A stretch of 32,961 bases of DNA from NCBI GenBank assembly GCA_018716405.1, contig DVJX01000096.1:1-32961 (forward strand). Direction: 5' to 3'. Position numbers and translations under genes: made by a program. Of this stretch, positions 1-7,194 are shown in pieces. This DNA is from Candidatus Faecisoma merdavium. GTDB lineage: Bacteria > Bacillota_I > Bacilli_A > RF39 > UBA660. Below the pieces are notes generated by a model. That model worked only from the letters and a program-made list of their open reading frames with translations. It was not told the DNA's origin and searched no databases. Each line of letters starts with the position of its first letter. The stretch's first letter is position 1.

Positions 1-1888
1 AATAGAAAATGAACTAATTGGATTAAGTAAAAAGATTGATGATTTAAATTATCAATTGAATAATATTAAAAATAATAAAAATAAATTAAACGTTGATTTA
101 CAAAATAATTTAAAAATTTATAACAATTTGAATTTACAAATTGAATCTTTAAAATATAATATTGAAAACAACAGCAGTTTACCAACTTCTGTAAAAAAAG
201 TATTAGATAATCCAAAGTTAAGAGGAATTCATGATATAATTGGAAATTTATTTGATGTTTCTGAAGAATATTCTTTGGCTATTTCTACAGCCTTAGGCAT
301 TTCTTCTACTAATATTGTAGTTGATAATGAAAATTGTGCTAAAGAGGCAATTAATTATTTAAAAGAAAACAAATTAGGAAGAGCTACTTTTTTTCCTTTA
401 AATATAATTAAACCTAAAAATATTGATACTGTAATTAATTTGCCTGGATTTATTGATGTTGCTAGTAATTTGATTAAATATAATCCAAAATACTCTAATA
501 TAATACTAAATCAATTAGGAAATGTATTAGTAGTTGATAATATTGATAATGCTAATATTATTGCAAAATATATAAATTATAGATATAGAATAGTTACACT
601 AAATGGAGAGTTGTTACATGTTGGTGGCTCATTAACTGGTGGTAATACTATAAAAACTAAAAATATTATTTTAGAAAAATATGAATTAGAAAATAAAATA
701 AAAGAAGCTAAAATAATTTCTGATAATATAAGTAAAATAGAAGAAAAAATAAATGAAGTAGATAACAATTATAAAGAAATTGAAGATAAAATTTATTTAA
801 TTAATAAAGAAAAATTAAATAAAGAAGTTTTATTAGATAATTATAAGAAAGAAATAATTTCTAAGGAAGAAATTTTAAAAGAAACAACTTATGAAATAAC
901 AGGCAATAATAATATATTAGACAATAAATTGTTAGAAGAAGAACAACAAGTGTTAAAAGAATATTATGAAACATTAGAAAATAAAAACAAAGTTAATTTA
1001 TATCTAAATAATTTATTAAAGAAAAAAGAAGAGTTAAATAGTGAATTATCTGATTATGAATTAACTATCAAAAAAGAAAATAGCTTATATAATGAGAAAA
1101 AAGAAGAATTAAATAGGCTAGAAATAACTGTTAATAGACTAGATGTTAAGATTGATAATTTATTAAATATTCTTTCAGAAAATTATTCAATTACTTATGA
1201 TACAGCAATATCTAGATATAAATTAGATATTGATATTGATGTTGCTAGAAATAAAGTAAATAGTTTGAAAAAACAAATAAAAGAGATTGGTGTTGTTAAT
1301 TTAGGATCTATCGAAGAATTTGAATCAGTTAATGAAAGGTATGAATTCTTGAATAATCAAAGAGATGATCTAACTAAAGCTGAAAATACTTTATTAGAAA
1401 TAATATCTGAAATGGATAAAGTAATGGAAAAAGAATTTGTTAAAACATTTAAAGTTATTAAAGAAAACTTTAATATTACATTTAGGGAATTATTCAAAGG
1501 TGGAACAGCTGATTTAAAATTAACTGATCCAAATAACATTTTAGAAACTGGTATTGAGATAGTAGCATCTCCACCAGGTAAAAAATTAACTACTATTTCT
1601 TTATTATCAGGTGGCGAAAAAACATTTACAGCAATAAGCTTATTATTTGCTATATTAAAATCAAAACCAGTTCCATTTTGTATACTAGATGAAGTGGAAG
1701 CAGCTTTAGATGATGTAAATGTTGATTCGTTTGGTAAATATGTATGTAATTTGAAAGATAAGACACAATTTATAATTATTACTCATAAGAAAAAAACAAT
1801 GGAATATGTTGATACTTTATACGGTATCACTATGCAAGAGTCTGGTGTAAGTAAATTAGTAAGTGTAAAATTAGAAGAAATAAAATAA
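1..1888 (+). CDS. smc: Chromosome segregation protein SMC, 3' part (5' end outside window)
   Basis: The frame is open from base 2, so the gene starts upstream of the window. About 628 residues are visible: part of the first coiled coil, the hinge domain (roughly bases 200-650, with a Gly-rich turn near 620-650), the returning Lys/Glu-rich coiled coil to about base 1400, and the C-terminal ABC head. The head carries the ABC signature LSGGEK near 1604-1622 and the Walker B/D-loop CILDEVEAALDDVN near 1678-1722. SMC forms an ATP-driven dimer that, with ScpA/ScpB, compacts and segregates the chromosome on the nucleoid. The last two codons and the stop lie inside a sequence that recurs at 5241, see the direct-repeat entry. 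The identification is secure; the N-terminal Walker A half is not in the window. Confidence 0.97.
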   Translation, partial: IENELIGLSKKIDDLNYQLNNIKNNKNKLNVDLQNNLKIYNNLNLQIESLKYNIENNSSLPTSVKKVLDNPKLRGIHDIIGNLFDVSEEYSLAISTALGISSTNIVVDNENCAKEAINYLKENKLGRATFFPLNIIKPKNIDTVINLPGFIDVASNLIKYNPKYSNIILNQLGNVLVVDNIDNANIIAKYINYRYRIVTLNGELLHVGGSLTGGNTIKTKNIILEKYELENKIKEAKIISDNISKIEEKINEVDNNYKEIEDKIYLINKEKLNKEVLLDNYKKEIISKEEILKETTYEITGNNNILDNKLLEEEQQVLKEYYETLENKNKVNLYLNNLLKKKEELNSELSDYELTIKKENSLYNEKKEELNRLEITVNRLDVKIDNLLNILSENYSITYDTAISRYKLDIDIDVARNKVNSLKKQIKEIGVVNLGSIEEFESVNERYEFLNNQRDDLTKAENTLLEIISEMDKVMEKEFVKTFKVIKENFNITFRELFKGGTADLKLTDPNNILETGIEIVASPPGKKLTTISLLSGGEKTFTAISLLFAILKSKPVPFCILDEVEAALDDVNVDSFGKYVCNLKDKTQFIIITHKKKTMEYVDTLYGITMQESGVSKLVSVKLEEIK

Positions 1889-1963
1889 ATATTTAATTAA
1901 TACTGAATAGACTATAGTTTATTCAGCTTTTTATATATATTAAATTGACATTAAAAATAAAAA
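1879..1963 (+). repeat. 85-base direct repeat, copy 1 (smc end + dyad + -35 box)
   Basis: This segment covers the last codons of smc, its stop, the dyad and the TTGACA box. It recurs at 5241-5326 with only a handful of differences (two substitutions before the dyad, one near TATATATT, and two single-base indels). The dyad itself is identical. Because the copy at 5241 carries the smc tail codons without smc, the smc-adjacent copy is probably the original. Confidence 0.85.
1902..1930 (+). terminator. Palindrome and T-run after smc (copy 1 of repeated dyad)
   Basis: A 24-base dyad starts 14 bases after the smc stop: CTGAATA at 1902, TATTCAG ending at 1925, one internal mismatch, followed by CTTTTT. 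It can act as an intrinsic terminator for smc. The same dyad recurs at 5264-5287 and 7092-7115, each time about 19-20 bases upstream of a TTGACA box, so it may instead, or also, be an operator. Confidence 0.65.
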
Positions 1964-2030
1964 AGAAATATTAAAACAAGTAAAAGTGGGATAATTAATT
2001 ACATATATAGAATTTTTAGAATTGTATAAA
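1944..2030 (+). pseudogene. Dead fragment of the HTH-repeat/sigma-like gene family
   Basis: A promoter -35 box (TTGACA, 1944-1949) matching those of the two intact paralogues is followed directly by 70 bases that align with the start of one repeat unit of those genes (compare 5407 onward and 8107 onward). The -10 box, start codon and first ten codons are missing, as if deleted between short A-rich repeats. The frame KEILKQVKVG is then broken by TAA where the intact copies have CAA (Gln), and continues LITYIEFLELYK before ending at a terminator hairpin. It is the remnant of a third paralogue next to smc. No product is expected. Confidence 0.85.
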
Positions 2031-2061
2031 AAAAGGCAAATTCTCTCAGAGAATGCCTTTT
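2031..2061. terminator. Bidirectional terminator hairpin
   Basis: AAAAGGCA-A-ATTCTC pairs with GAGAATGCCTTTT around a TCA loop, with one bulged A and A/T-runs on both sides. It lies about 100 bases beyond the stop of the minus-strand VWA-like gene and exactly where the relic of the repeat gene ends. Confidence 0.75.
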
Positions 2062-2162
2062 ATTCAAAAATTATAATTACCTATACTTTAAAGATAATAT
2101 ATTGGTTTAGGTTTAATCATTCTTATTACTTCTTAAATATTTAAATTATTAATTATTTTCAT

Positions 2163-3053
2163 CTATATTTTTCGAGTTTTTTCAAAACTAGGTAATTCAA
2201 AATCTTTTGTTTTATAACCGTCATTGATATAATCAAACATATTATTAGCATCTTCTATAATATCATTACCATAAATGTTCATTATTCTTGGTTCACATAT
2301 GACTATATCATTAGGCTCTAAATCAATAATTTTTCTTATCATATTTTCTCCACTAGGAACACCATACCTATCACACCAAGCAAAATTAATATCTGGTGTT
2401 GTTTCCATCAATTTAAAATATAATCTTCTAAACCAAGACGGATGACACATTGGAAAAAATAACTTTTGAATATTTATCCGTTCGTTTATATTTTTTAATT
2501 TGAAAACTGAATAATGAACTTGTTTACCCTCATCTAACAAAACAAAAAAATTTAAACTAACACTAAATCCAAGCTGTTCTAAAATTTCTACTAAACTTAA
2601 AGTAATTGCACCACGATTAAATATTTGATTAGAATTATCACGCCAATCATAAGCGGAATTATAATAAATATTAATTTGTTTTTTTTGCGATTTTTGTTTA
2701 TTTAACATTGATAAGGGGTTGCCCTCTAAATATGCTTTTACATCTGGAACATAGCCAACGTAAAAATTATATTGTTTATATTTCTTACTATTTAATTTTA
2801 TATATTTTTCTAATTTTAATTTTAAATCCAAAAATTTATCAAAATTTTCATGATTCCCATATTTAGCCATATTTTTTGCTTCAGCTAAATTTATTGTTTT
2901 ATACCAATTGTAATTGTTAGTATATTCACTTTTAGCTGTTTCACGAAAAGCATTACTTATTTTAGCATTTTCTAAATGCTCTAAATATTCAGTAATTGAA
3001 TCAAAATAATAATACATTACATTATAATTATTTTTTTTATAATATTTATACAT
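2163..3053 (-). CDS. VWA-like partner of the AAA ATPase (DUF7192-like), unknown function
   Basis: A 296-residue protein. Its first third (residues 14-90) is helical with a YFDSITEYLEHLE start and a GNHENFDKFLDLK stretch. Residues 126-260 read like a von Willebrand A-type fold: strand INIYYN, helix NRGAITLSLVEILEQLG, strand FSVSLNFFVLL, a HPSWFRRLYFKLME helix, and a final strand NDIVICEP. The MIDAS metal motif DxSxS is absent (YNSAYDW in its place), so it would be a non-metal VWA. From memory it resembles DUF7192 proteins found in phages beside MoxR-type ATPases; this was not checked. It lies 11 bases downstream of the ATPase gene, with CGGAG six bases before ATG, so the two are co-transcribed and probably act together, as MoxR-VWA pairs usually do in chaperone-like remodelling. 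Confidence 0.6.
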   Translation of the reverse strand: MYKYYKKNNYNVMYYYFDSITEYLEHLENAKISNAFRETAKSEYTNNYNWYKTINLAEAKNMAKYGNHENFDKFLDLKLKLEKYIKLNSKKYKQYNFYVGYVPDVKAYLEGNPLSMLNKQKSQKKQINIYYNSAYDWRDNSNQIFNRGAITLSLVEILEQLGFSVSLNFFVLLDEGKQVHYSVFKLKNINERINIQKLFFPMCHPSWFRRLYFKLMETTPDINFAWCDRYGVPSGENMIRKIIDLEPNDIVICEPRIMNIYGNDIIEDANNMFDYINDGYKTKDFELPSFEKTRKI

Positions 3054-3064
3054 AAATTACTCCG

Positions 3065-4879
3065 TTAAAAATGTAACTCATCATCATGTCGTTGAGGTTC
3101 TTTTATCAATCTTAAAGATTTAGTAACAGAATAGTATTTATTATTTTCATCAATATAATCCATATTTCCAATAATTGTATTTAAATCATCTTGATCTAAA
3201 TTTTTGATAACATTATTTCTTAAAATAGTTTCAACTGGAATACCATTAATTTCTTTTTTGTAAACTTTTCCGATTCCACGAGTTGAAATTATATGTGGTA
3301 TTTTAGATTTTTCAACACTATCTCTAAAAGACCACATAAATTCTAATACTTGACGGTTTGGATATAATGCCCTTTCTAGTTTTCTATCATAATCAAAGAA
3401 AATATTATCAAATCTGTCTAATGTTGCTCCATCTAAAGCAGTTCTACCTATATATTGTAAGTCAGCACCTTTACCCCAAGTATTAGCAGCAGCTATCATT
3501 CTAAAATTTGGATGTTTTTCAATGGTTTCATGTGGAAAAGCCATATATCCGTTTGCCAAAGCTGAATTTATAATAATTAAAGCAGATGGATCAGAATTGT
3601 CTATTTCATCTAAGAAGAAAATACCACCATATTTAAATGCCTTATAAAATTCTGTATCTCTATAGTTACCTCCAGCATCAATAAAACCAGTTAATTTAAA
3701 TTCATTAGATACATTATTTGTGTAATACATTTTTTGCCCAAATGCTTTTGCAATTTGAGCTATCACATGGTTTTTACCAGAACCTGCAGGGCCGATTAAC
3801 ATTACTGGTTCATCTAATTGAACTGATGATGCTATTTCTTCATATTTTTCATGAAATAATTCAATGTCAGTTCTTCCTATTTCAACATCATTTAATTTTA
3901 TAATATTAATTTTTGGAACAGCTTGACTAGTAACAATTTTATCAATTAAATCTCTGTATTTAGCATATATTTCTTTAATAACATTATTTGATATAGAAAA
4001 TTTTTCAACTTCTGCTTTTATTATTTCTAATAAGTGTTTTTGAACTTCTATCGAAATTGCACTATCTACATATTCTGACACTCTTTTTTTAGGCTCAAGT
4101 GAATCAAAATAATCATTAAATGATTTTTCAATTCTAGCTCTTACACTTGTATCTGTTATATTAGATAATATTTCATTTAAACAATTTAATAAATTTTTGG
4201 CACTCATAAGATCGTCAAATAAAGGTTTATTTTTTTGATTTTCTTGTTTGGAAAAAACATCTGCATTTTCATAGATTATTTCTTCTTTTTCTTCTTCTAA
4301 AAAGTTATGAAACTCTCCGTTTTTATAATAAGTATTATCTGGAAATTCATAAACTTTGCCACACAATTTTTGTATAATATCCTCTTTATTAGAAAAAATT
4401 ATTTCCCCAAATTGTTTAGTATATCCAAAATATAAATCACAGGTCGTTCCAATTTTTATTGCAGTTAGTTCTTTTGTTTTCATATCATATAAAACATAAT
4501 TACAATTTGCATTTAACATTTGCAAAATTTTATAAGCATCATTATCATAGTCTTTAATTAAAAATGGTAAAAGTTCATGATATGTATCATATTCAAAACC
4601 ATATGTGTTTTCGTACTTTTCTGCAACTTTCCAAAAATCCTCTGCATCAACAACGTATAATAATTTTTCATCGAATATATATGGAAATTTGTAATCATCA
4701 TCTAGATTAATCCAATTGGTTTGACCAAAAATTGCATCATCACTTGTTACAATTTTTTCCTTATAAGTATCATCATCCGAATCTTTTGTAAGCTCTACTG
4801 CTTTAATACCCAACAAATTTCTGATTTCTTTTGATGATAGTTCTTTTCCTACATATGCTACTAATATATCATTAAGCAA
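3065..4879 (-). CDS. AAA (MoxR/AAA_5-like) ATPase with amidotransferase-like N-terminal domain
   Basis: A 604-residue protein. The ATPase core spans residues ~335-545: Walker A GPAGSGKN (363-370, Asn at the usual Ser/Thr position), Walker B GGIFFLDEID (418-427), sensor-1 AANTWG (464-469) and an arginine-finger-like DGATLDRFDN (483-492). This is the MoxR/dynein-like branch. The N-terminal ~195 residues are unusual: residues 95-193 follow the order of conserved elements of the class II glutamine amidotransferase part of asparagine synthetase (FALYDKKT-like, PLYYG-like, GEIIFAS-like and EFPPGxYY-like). The nucleophile Cys2 is missing (Met-Leu start), so this would be a catalytically dead Ntn-type domain. 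The start is TTG, fixed by AAGGGGGG (4886-4893) six bases upstream; no ATG fits. First gene of a two-gene minus-strand operon. Confidence 0.75.
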   Translation of the reverse strand: MLNDILVAYVGKELSSKEIRNLLGIKAVELTKDSDDDTYKEKIVTSDDAIFGQTNWINLDDDYKFPYIFDEKLLYVVDAEDFWKVAEKYENTYGFEYDTYHELLPFLIKDYDNDAYKILQMLNANCNYVLYDMKTKELTAIKIGTTCDLYFGYTKQFGEIIFSNKEDIIQKLCGKVYEFPDNTYYKNGEFHNFLEEEKEEIIYENADVFSKQENQKNKPLFDDLMSAKNLLNCLNEILSNITDTSVRARIEKSFNDYFDSLEPKKRVSEYVDSAISIEVQKHLLEIIKAEVEKFSISNNVIKEIYAKYRDLIDKIVTSQAVPKINIIKLNDVEIGRTDIELFHEKYEEIASSVQLDEPVMLIGPAGSGKNHVIAQIAKAFGQKMYYTNNVSNEFKLTGFIDAGGNYRDTEFYKAFKYGGIFFLDEIDNSDPSALIIINSALANGYMAFPHETIEKHPNFRMIAAANTWGKGADLQYIGRTALDGATLDRFDNIFFDYDRKLERALYPNRQVLEFMWSFRDSVEKSKIPHIISTRGIGKVYKKEINGIPVETILRNNVIKNLDQDDLNTIIGNMDYIDENNKYYSVTKSLRLIKEPQRHDDELHF

Positions 4880-4885
4880 AAAAAT

Positions 4886-4893
4886 CCCCCCTT
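4886..4893 (-). promoter_or_regulatory. Strong Shine-Dalgarno deciding a TTG start
   Basis: On the minus strand AAGGGGGG sits six bases before TTG at 4879-4877. It is the only good ribosome-binding site near the 5' end of the ATPase gene and supports the non-ATG start. Confidence 0.7.
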
Positions 4894-4957
4894 AAATACA
4901 TTTATAATTTTAACTTAATATTTATATAAATTTCTCTTTTTTTAAGATTCGTACGTT

Positions 4958-4966
4958 ATTATATCA
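4958..4966 (-). promoter_or_regulatory. Extended -10 promoter of the ATPase/VWA-like operon
   Basis: The minus strand reads TGATATAAT, a consensus -10 with the TGN extension. No convincing -35 is found at 17 bases. It lies about 80 bases upstream of the TTG start. Confidence 0.55.
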
Positions 4967-5240
4967 CAAAATATCTAAAAATGTATAACAAATTTGATAT
5001 TTTTAATATTTTAAAAATTTTAATTAATTATTTTGATATTTCATAAAATTTTCTTATTAAATTACAAATTTTTTATGATTTGTGCTTATTAGTTAATTCG
5101 TTGGGAATATCAGTTTTTTATTAAATATAAAATAATTTTTGAAATATTGTGTTTATATGATACAACTGATACATTAATTTAGTGAAAATACTTACAAGTA
5201 ATGGTTGAACTTTAATATAAATATTAATAATTATGAAACA
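4967..5240. other. Intergenic stretch without a recognisable gene
   Basis: Very AT-rich sequence between the divergent ATPase operon and the repeat-gene promoter. I see no ORF of note, tRNA or clear hairpin in it; it ends where the 85-base repeat copy begins. Confidence 0.6.
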
Positions 5241-5326
5241 ATAAAATAAATACTTAATTAAGACTGAATAGACTATAGTTTATTCAGTTTTTATGTATAT
5301 TAAAATTGACATTAAAAATAAAAAAA
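5241..5326 (+). repeat. 85-base direct repeat, copy 2
   Basis: Second copy of the smc-tail/dyad/-35 segment, 3362 bases downstream of the first. Together the two copies bracket the minus-strand ATPase/VWA-like gene pair. It runs straight into the live promoter of the 562-residue repeat protein. Confidence 0.85.
5264..5287. repeat. 24-base dyad, copy 2
   Basis: CTGAATA/TATTCAG arms with an ACTATAGT centre, identical to the dyad after smc. There is no plus-strand gene just upstream to terminate here, so in this position an operator or recombination role is more likely than termination. It ends 18 bases before the -35 box. Confidence 0.7.
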
Positions 5327-5334
5327 TATATAAT
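5306..5334 (+). promoter_or_regulatory. Consensus promoter of the first repeat/sigma-like gene
   Basis: TTGACA (5306-5311), 17-base spacer, TATAAT (5329-5334): a perfect sigma-A-type promoter. It places the transcript start near 5341 and excludes the upstream in-frame ATG at 5293 as a start codon. Confidence 0.9.
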
Positions 5335-5370
5335 AAATTCATTATTTTTATAATGAATGTTGGTGAAATA

Positions 5371-7059
5371 ATGGATTGGATTACCAAAGAACAAGAAGAA
5401 ATCAAAAAAGAAATATTAAAACATGTAGAAGAAGGGCAATTAATAACATATATAGAATTTTTAGAATTATATAAACCATATAAGGAAAGAATTAGTGAGA
5501 TTGCCTTTGCCAATCTTTTAGGAATAAGTAATTTTAATTATCAAATTTTTCAGGGTCGAGGAACGAGAACGAAAATATTCAAAAAAATTTATTCAAAATT
5601 AACACAAGAAGAACAAGAAGAAATCAAAAAAGAAATATTAAAACATGTAGAAGAAGGACAATTAATAACATATATAGAATTTTTAACATTATATAAAACA
5701 TATGAGGAAAGAATAAGTGAAATTGATTTTGCTAACCTTTTAGGCATAAGCGAATTTAATTATCAAAAAATTCGATATCGAGGAACAAGAACAAAAATAT
5801 TCAAGAAAACTAATTCAAAATTAACAGAAGAACAAGAAGAAATCAAAAAAGAAATATTAAAAAATGTAAGAATAGGTCAATTAATAACATATATAGAATT
5901 TTTAGAATTATATAAACCATATGAGAAAAGAATAAGTGAAATTGATTTTGCCAAACTTTTGGGAATAAGTTATAACAACTTTCAAAGGTTTCGTTATCCA
6001 AGTACAAAAGTAAAAATATTTAAGAAAACTAATTTAAAATTAACAGAAGAAGAACAAGAGGAGATAAGACAAGAAATATTAAAACAAGTAAAAGAAGGAC
6101 AATTGATAAAATATTCAGAACTTTTAGAATTATATAAACCATATAAGGAAAGAATAAGTGAAATTGATTTTGCCAAACTTTTGGGAATAAATTATAGCAA
6201 TTATAAGAGTGTTCGAAATAGAGGAACAAAAGCAAAAATAAAAGATTATAAAAAAGAAATAAAGATTAATGGAATAAGATATTTGCTACAAGAGTCAAGA
6301 TATTATTCAAAACAAGAATTGGAAAATTTATCAAAAAAATATGAAATAGATTTATCTGAAATTTTGAAGAAATTTTTTAACCTGCAAAATAATAAAAATT
6401 TAAAAAATATAGAGGATTGTCTAGAAATTAAAGGACAATTATGGATAGGAAATATAAAATGTAGTAAAATCTTTGCAGAAAAATATGCGCAATTTATGAT
6501 AGAAACAGCAATGAAAATAGGAAATAATTATTGTAGAAAGTACAAATGTGAATCAGTAAAAGATGATGTTATAAGCAATTCTATAATATTTATAATTGAA
6601 AAACGTGGACATATAGAAAAAAATTGTATAACTGAAGAACAAATAAAAACGGCAATTTTTCATTCTATTAGTAGATATATAATGGATTCATTTTTATGGG
6701 AAAAGAGTAGAAAATGCAGTAAAATATATTCATATTTTGAAATAAACATTAATGGTGAAGAAATTAATCCATTTGATAAGGGAATTGTAGATGCATCGAT
6801 TAATGTTGAGAACGAAGTCATTGAAAATATGTCACAAGCTAAAGAAATAGATTTGAAAAATGATTTATTAGAAGATTCTTGTTTAAGATTATTAAAAAAA
6901 TATTTAGAAATTGGTTATGATGAAAACAAAGCAATTTTAGAAGTTAGTAAGATTGTAAAGATAGCTGTGAAACCATTGGTTAAAATATTGAAAAAATATA
7001 TGATTAAACAGCAATATGTTAAAGTAACGAGCAAAGGAAGCTATATTTTAAAATATTAA
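5371..7059 (+). CDS. Four-repeat HTH-like protein with sigma-factor-like C-terminal region
   Basis: A 562-residue protein beginning MDWITKEQEE. I chose this ATG because the promoter's transcript starts near 5341 and GGTGA precedes it; the ATG at 5353 has no Shine-Dalgarno. Residues 11-84, 85-157, 158-231 and 232-301 are four near-identical repeats of 73-74 residues. Each has a basic helix, the GQLITYIEFLELYKPY block, then SEIDFAxLLGISxxNYQxxR, which looks like a helix-turn-helix, then a basic linker. Residues ~365-447 resemble sigma-70 region 2 (EKYAQFMIETAMKIG, DDVISNSIIFIIEK, ISRYIMDSFLW), and 498-545 could be a second HTH (region-4-like). I infer a DNA-binding, possibly sigma-like regulator; no known family name can be assigned. 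The downstream paralogue has six repeats and an almost identical C-terminus. Confidence 0.8.
   Translation: MDWITKEQEEIKKEILKHVEEGQLITYIEFLELYKPYKERISEIAFANLLGISNFNYQIFQGRGTRTKIFKKIYSKLTQEEQEEIKKEILKHVEEGQLITYIEFLTLYKTYEERISEIDFANLLGISEFNYQKIRYRGTRTKIFKKTNSKLTEEQEEIKKEILKNVRIGQLITYIEFLELYKPYEKRISEIDFAKLLGISYNNFQRFRYPSTKVKIFKKTNLKLTEEEQEEIRQEILKQVKEGQLIKYSELLELYKPYKERISEIDFAKLLGINYSNYKSVRNRGTKAKIKDYKKEIKINGIRYLLQESRYYSKQELENLSKKYEIDLSEILKKFFNLQNNKNLKNIEDCLEIKGQLWIGNIKCSKIFAEKYAQFMIETAMKIGNNYCRKYKCESVKDDVISNSIIFIIEKRGHIEKNCITEEQIKTAIFHSISRYIMDSFLWEKSRKCSKIYSYFEININGEEINPFDKGIVDASINVENEVIENMSQAKEIDLKNDLLEDSCLRLLKKYLEIGYDENKAILEVSKIVKIAVKPLVKILKKYMIKQQYVKVTSKGSYILKY
5401..6240 (+). repeat. Tandem 219-222-base coding repeats (4 units)
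   Basis: Units start at 5401, 5623, 5842 and 6064, all beginning with ATC/ATA-AAA-like codons for IKKE/IRQE. They are highly similar at DNA level and are material for unequal recombination and copy-number change. Confidence 0.9.
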
Positions 7060-7091
7060 AATTAATGATGTAATTAAAAAGCTGTTAGAAA

Positions 7092-7115
7092 CTGAATAAA
7101 TTATAGTTTATTCAG
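7092..7115. repeat. 24-base dyad, copy 3
   Basis: CTGAATAAA (7092-7100) pairs perfectly with TTTATTCAG (7107-7115). It lies 33 bases after the stop of the first paralogue and is followed by TTTTC, so here it could also terminate that gene. It precedes the -35 box of the second paralogue by 18 bases. Confidence 0.7.
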
Positions 7116-7133
7116 TTTTCATATATATAAAAA

Positions 7134-7162
7134 TTGACATCAAAAATAAAAAAATATATAAT
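7134..7162 (+). promoter_or_regulatory. Consensus promoter of the second repeat/sigma-like gene
   Basis: TTGACA (7134-7139), 17-base spacer, TATAAT (7157-7162), nearly the same sequence as the promoter at 5306-5334. The transcript would start near 7169, upstream of the ATG at 7195. Confidence 0.9.
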
Positions 7163-7194
7163 AAATGCGTTTTTTAATGAATGTTGGTGATGAA

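Noticed and set aside
2031-5240. Complete prophage or integrative element
   Set aside because: No integrase, structural or replication genes are present; only the two-gene operon and flanking repeats support any mobility.
5293-5370. Longer N-terminus of the four-repeat protein starting at ATG 5293
   Set aside because: This ATG lies upstream of the -35 box of the gene's own consensus promoter; the message starts near 5341.
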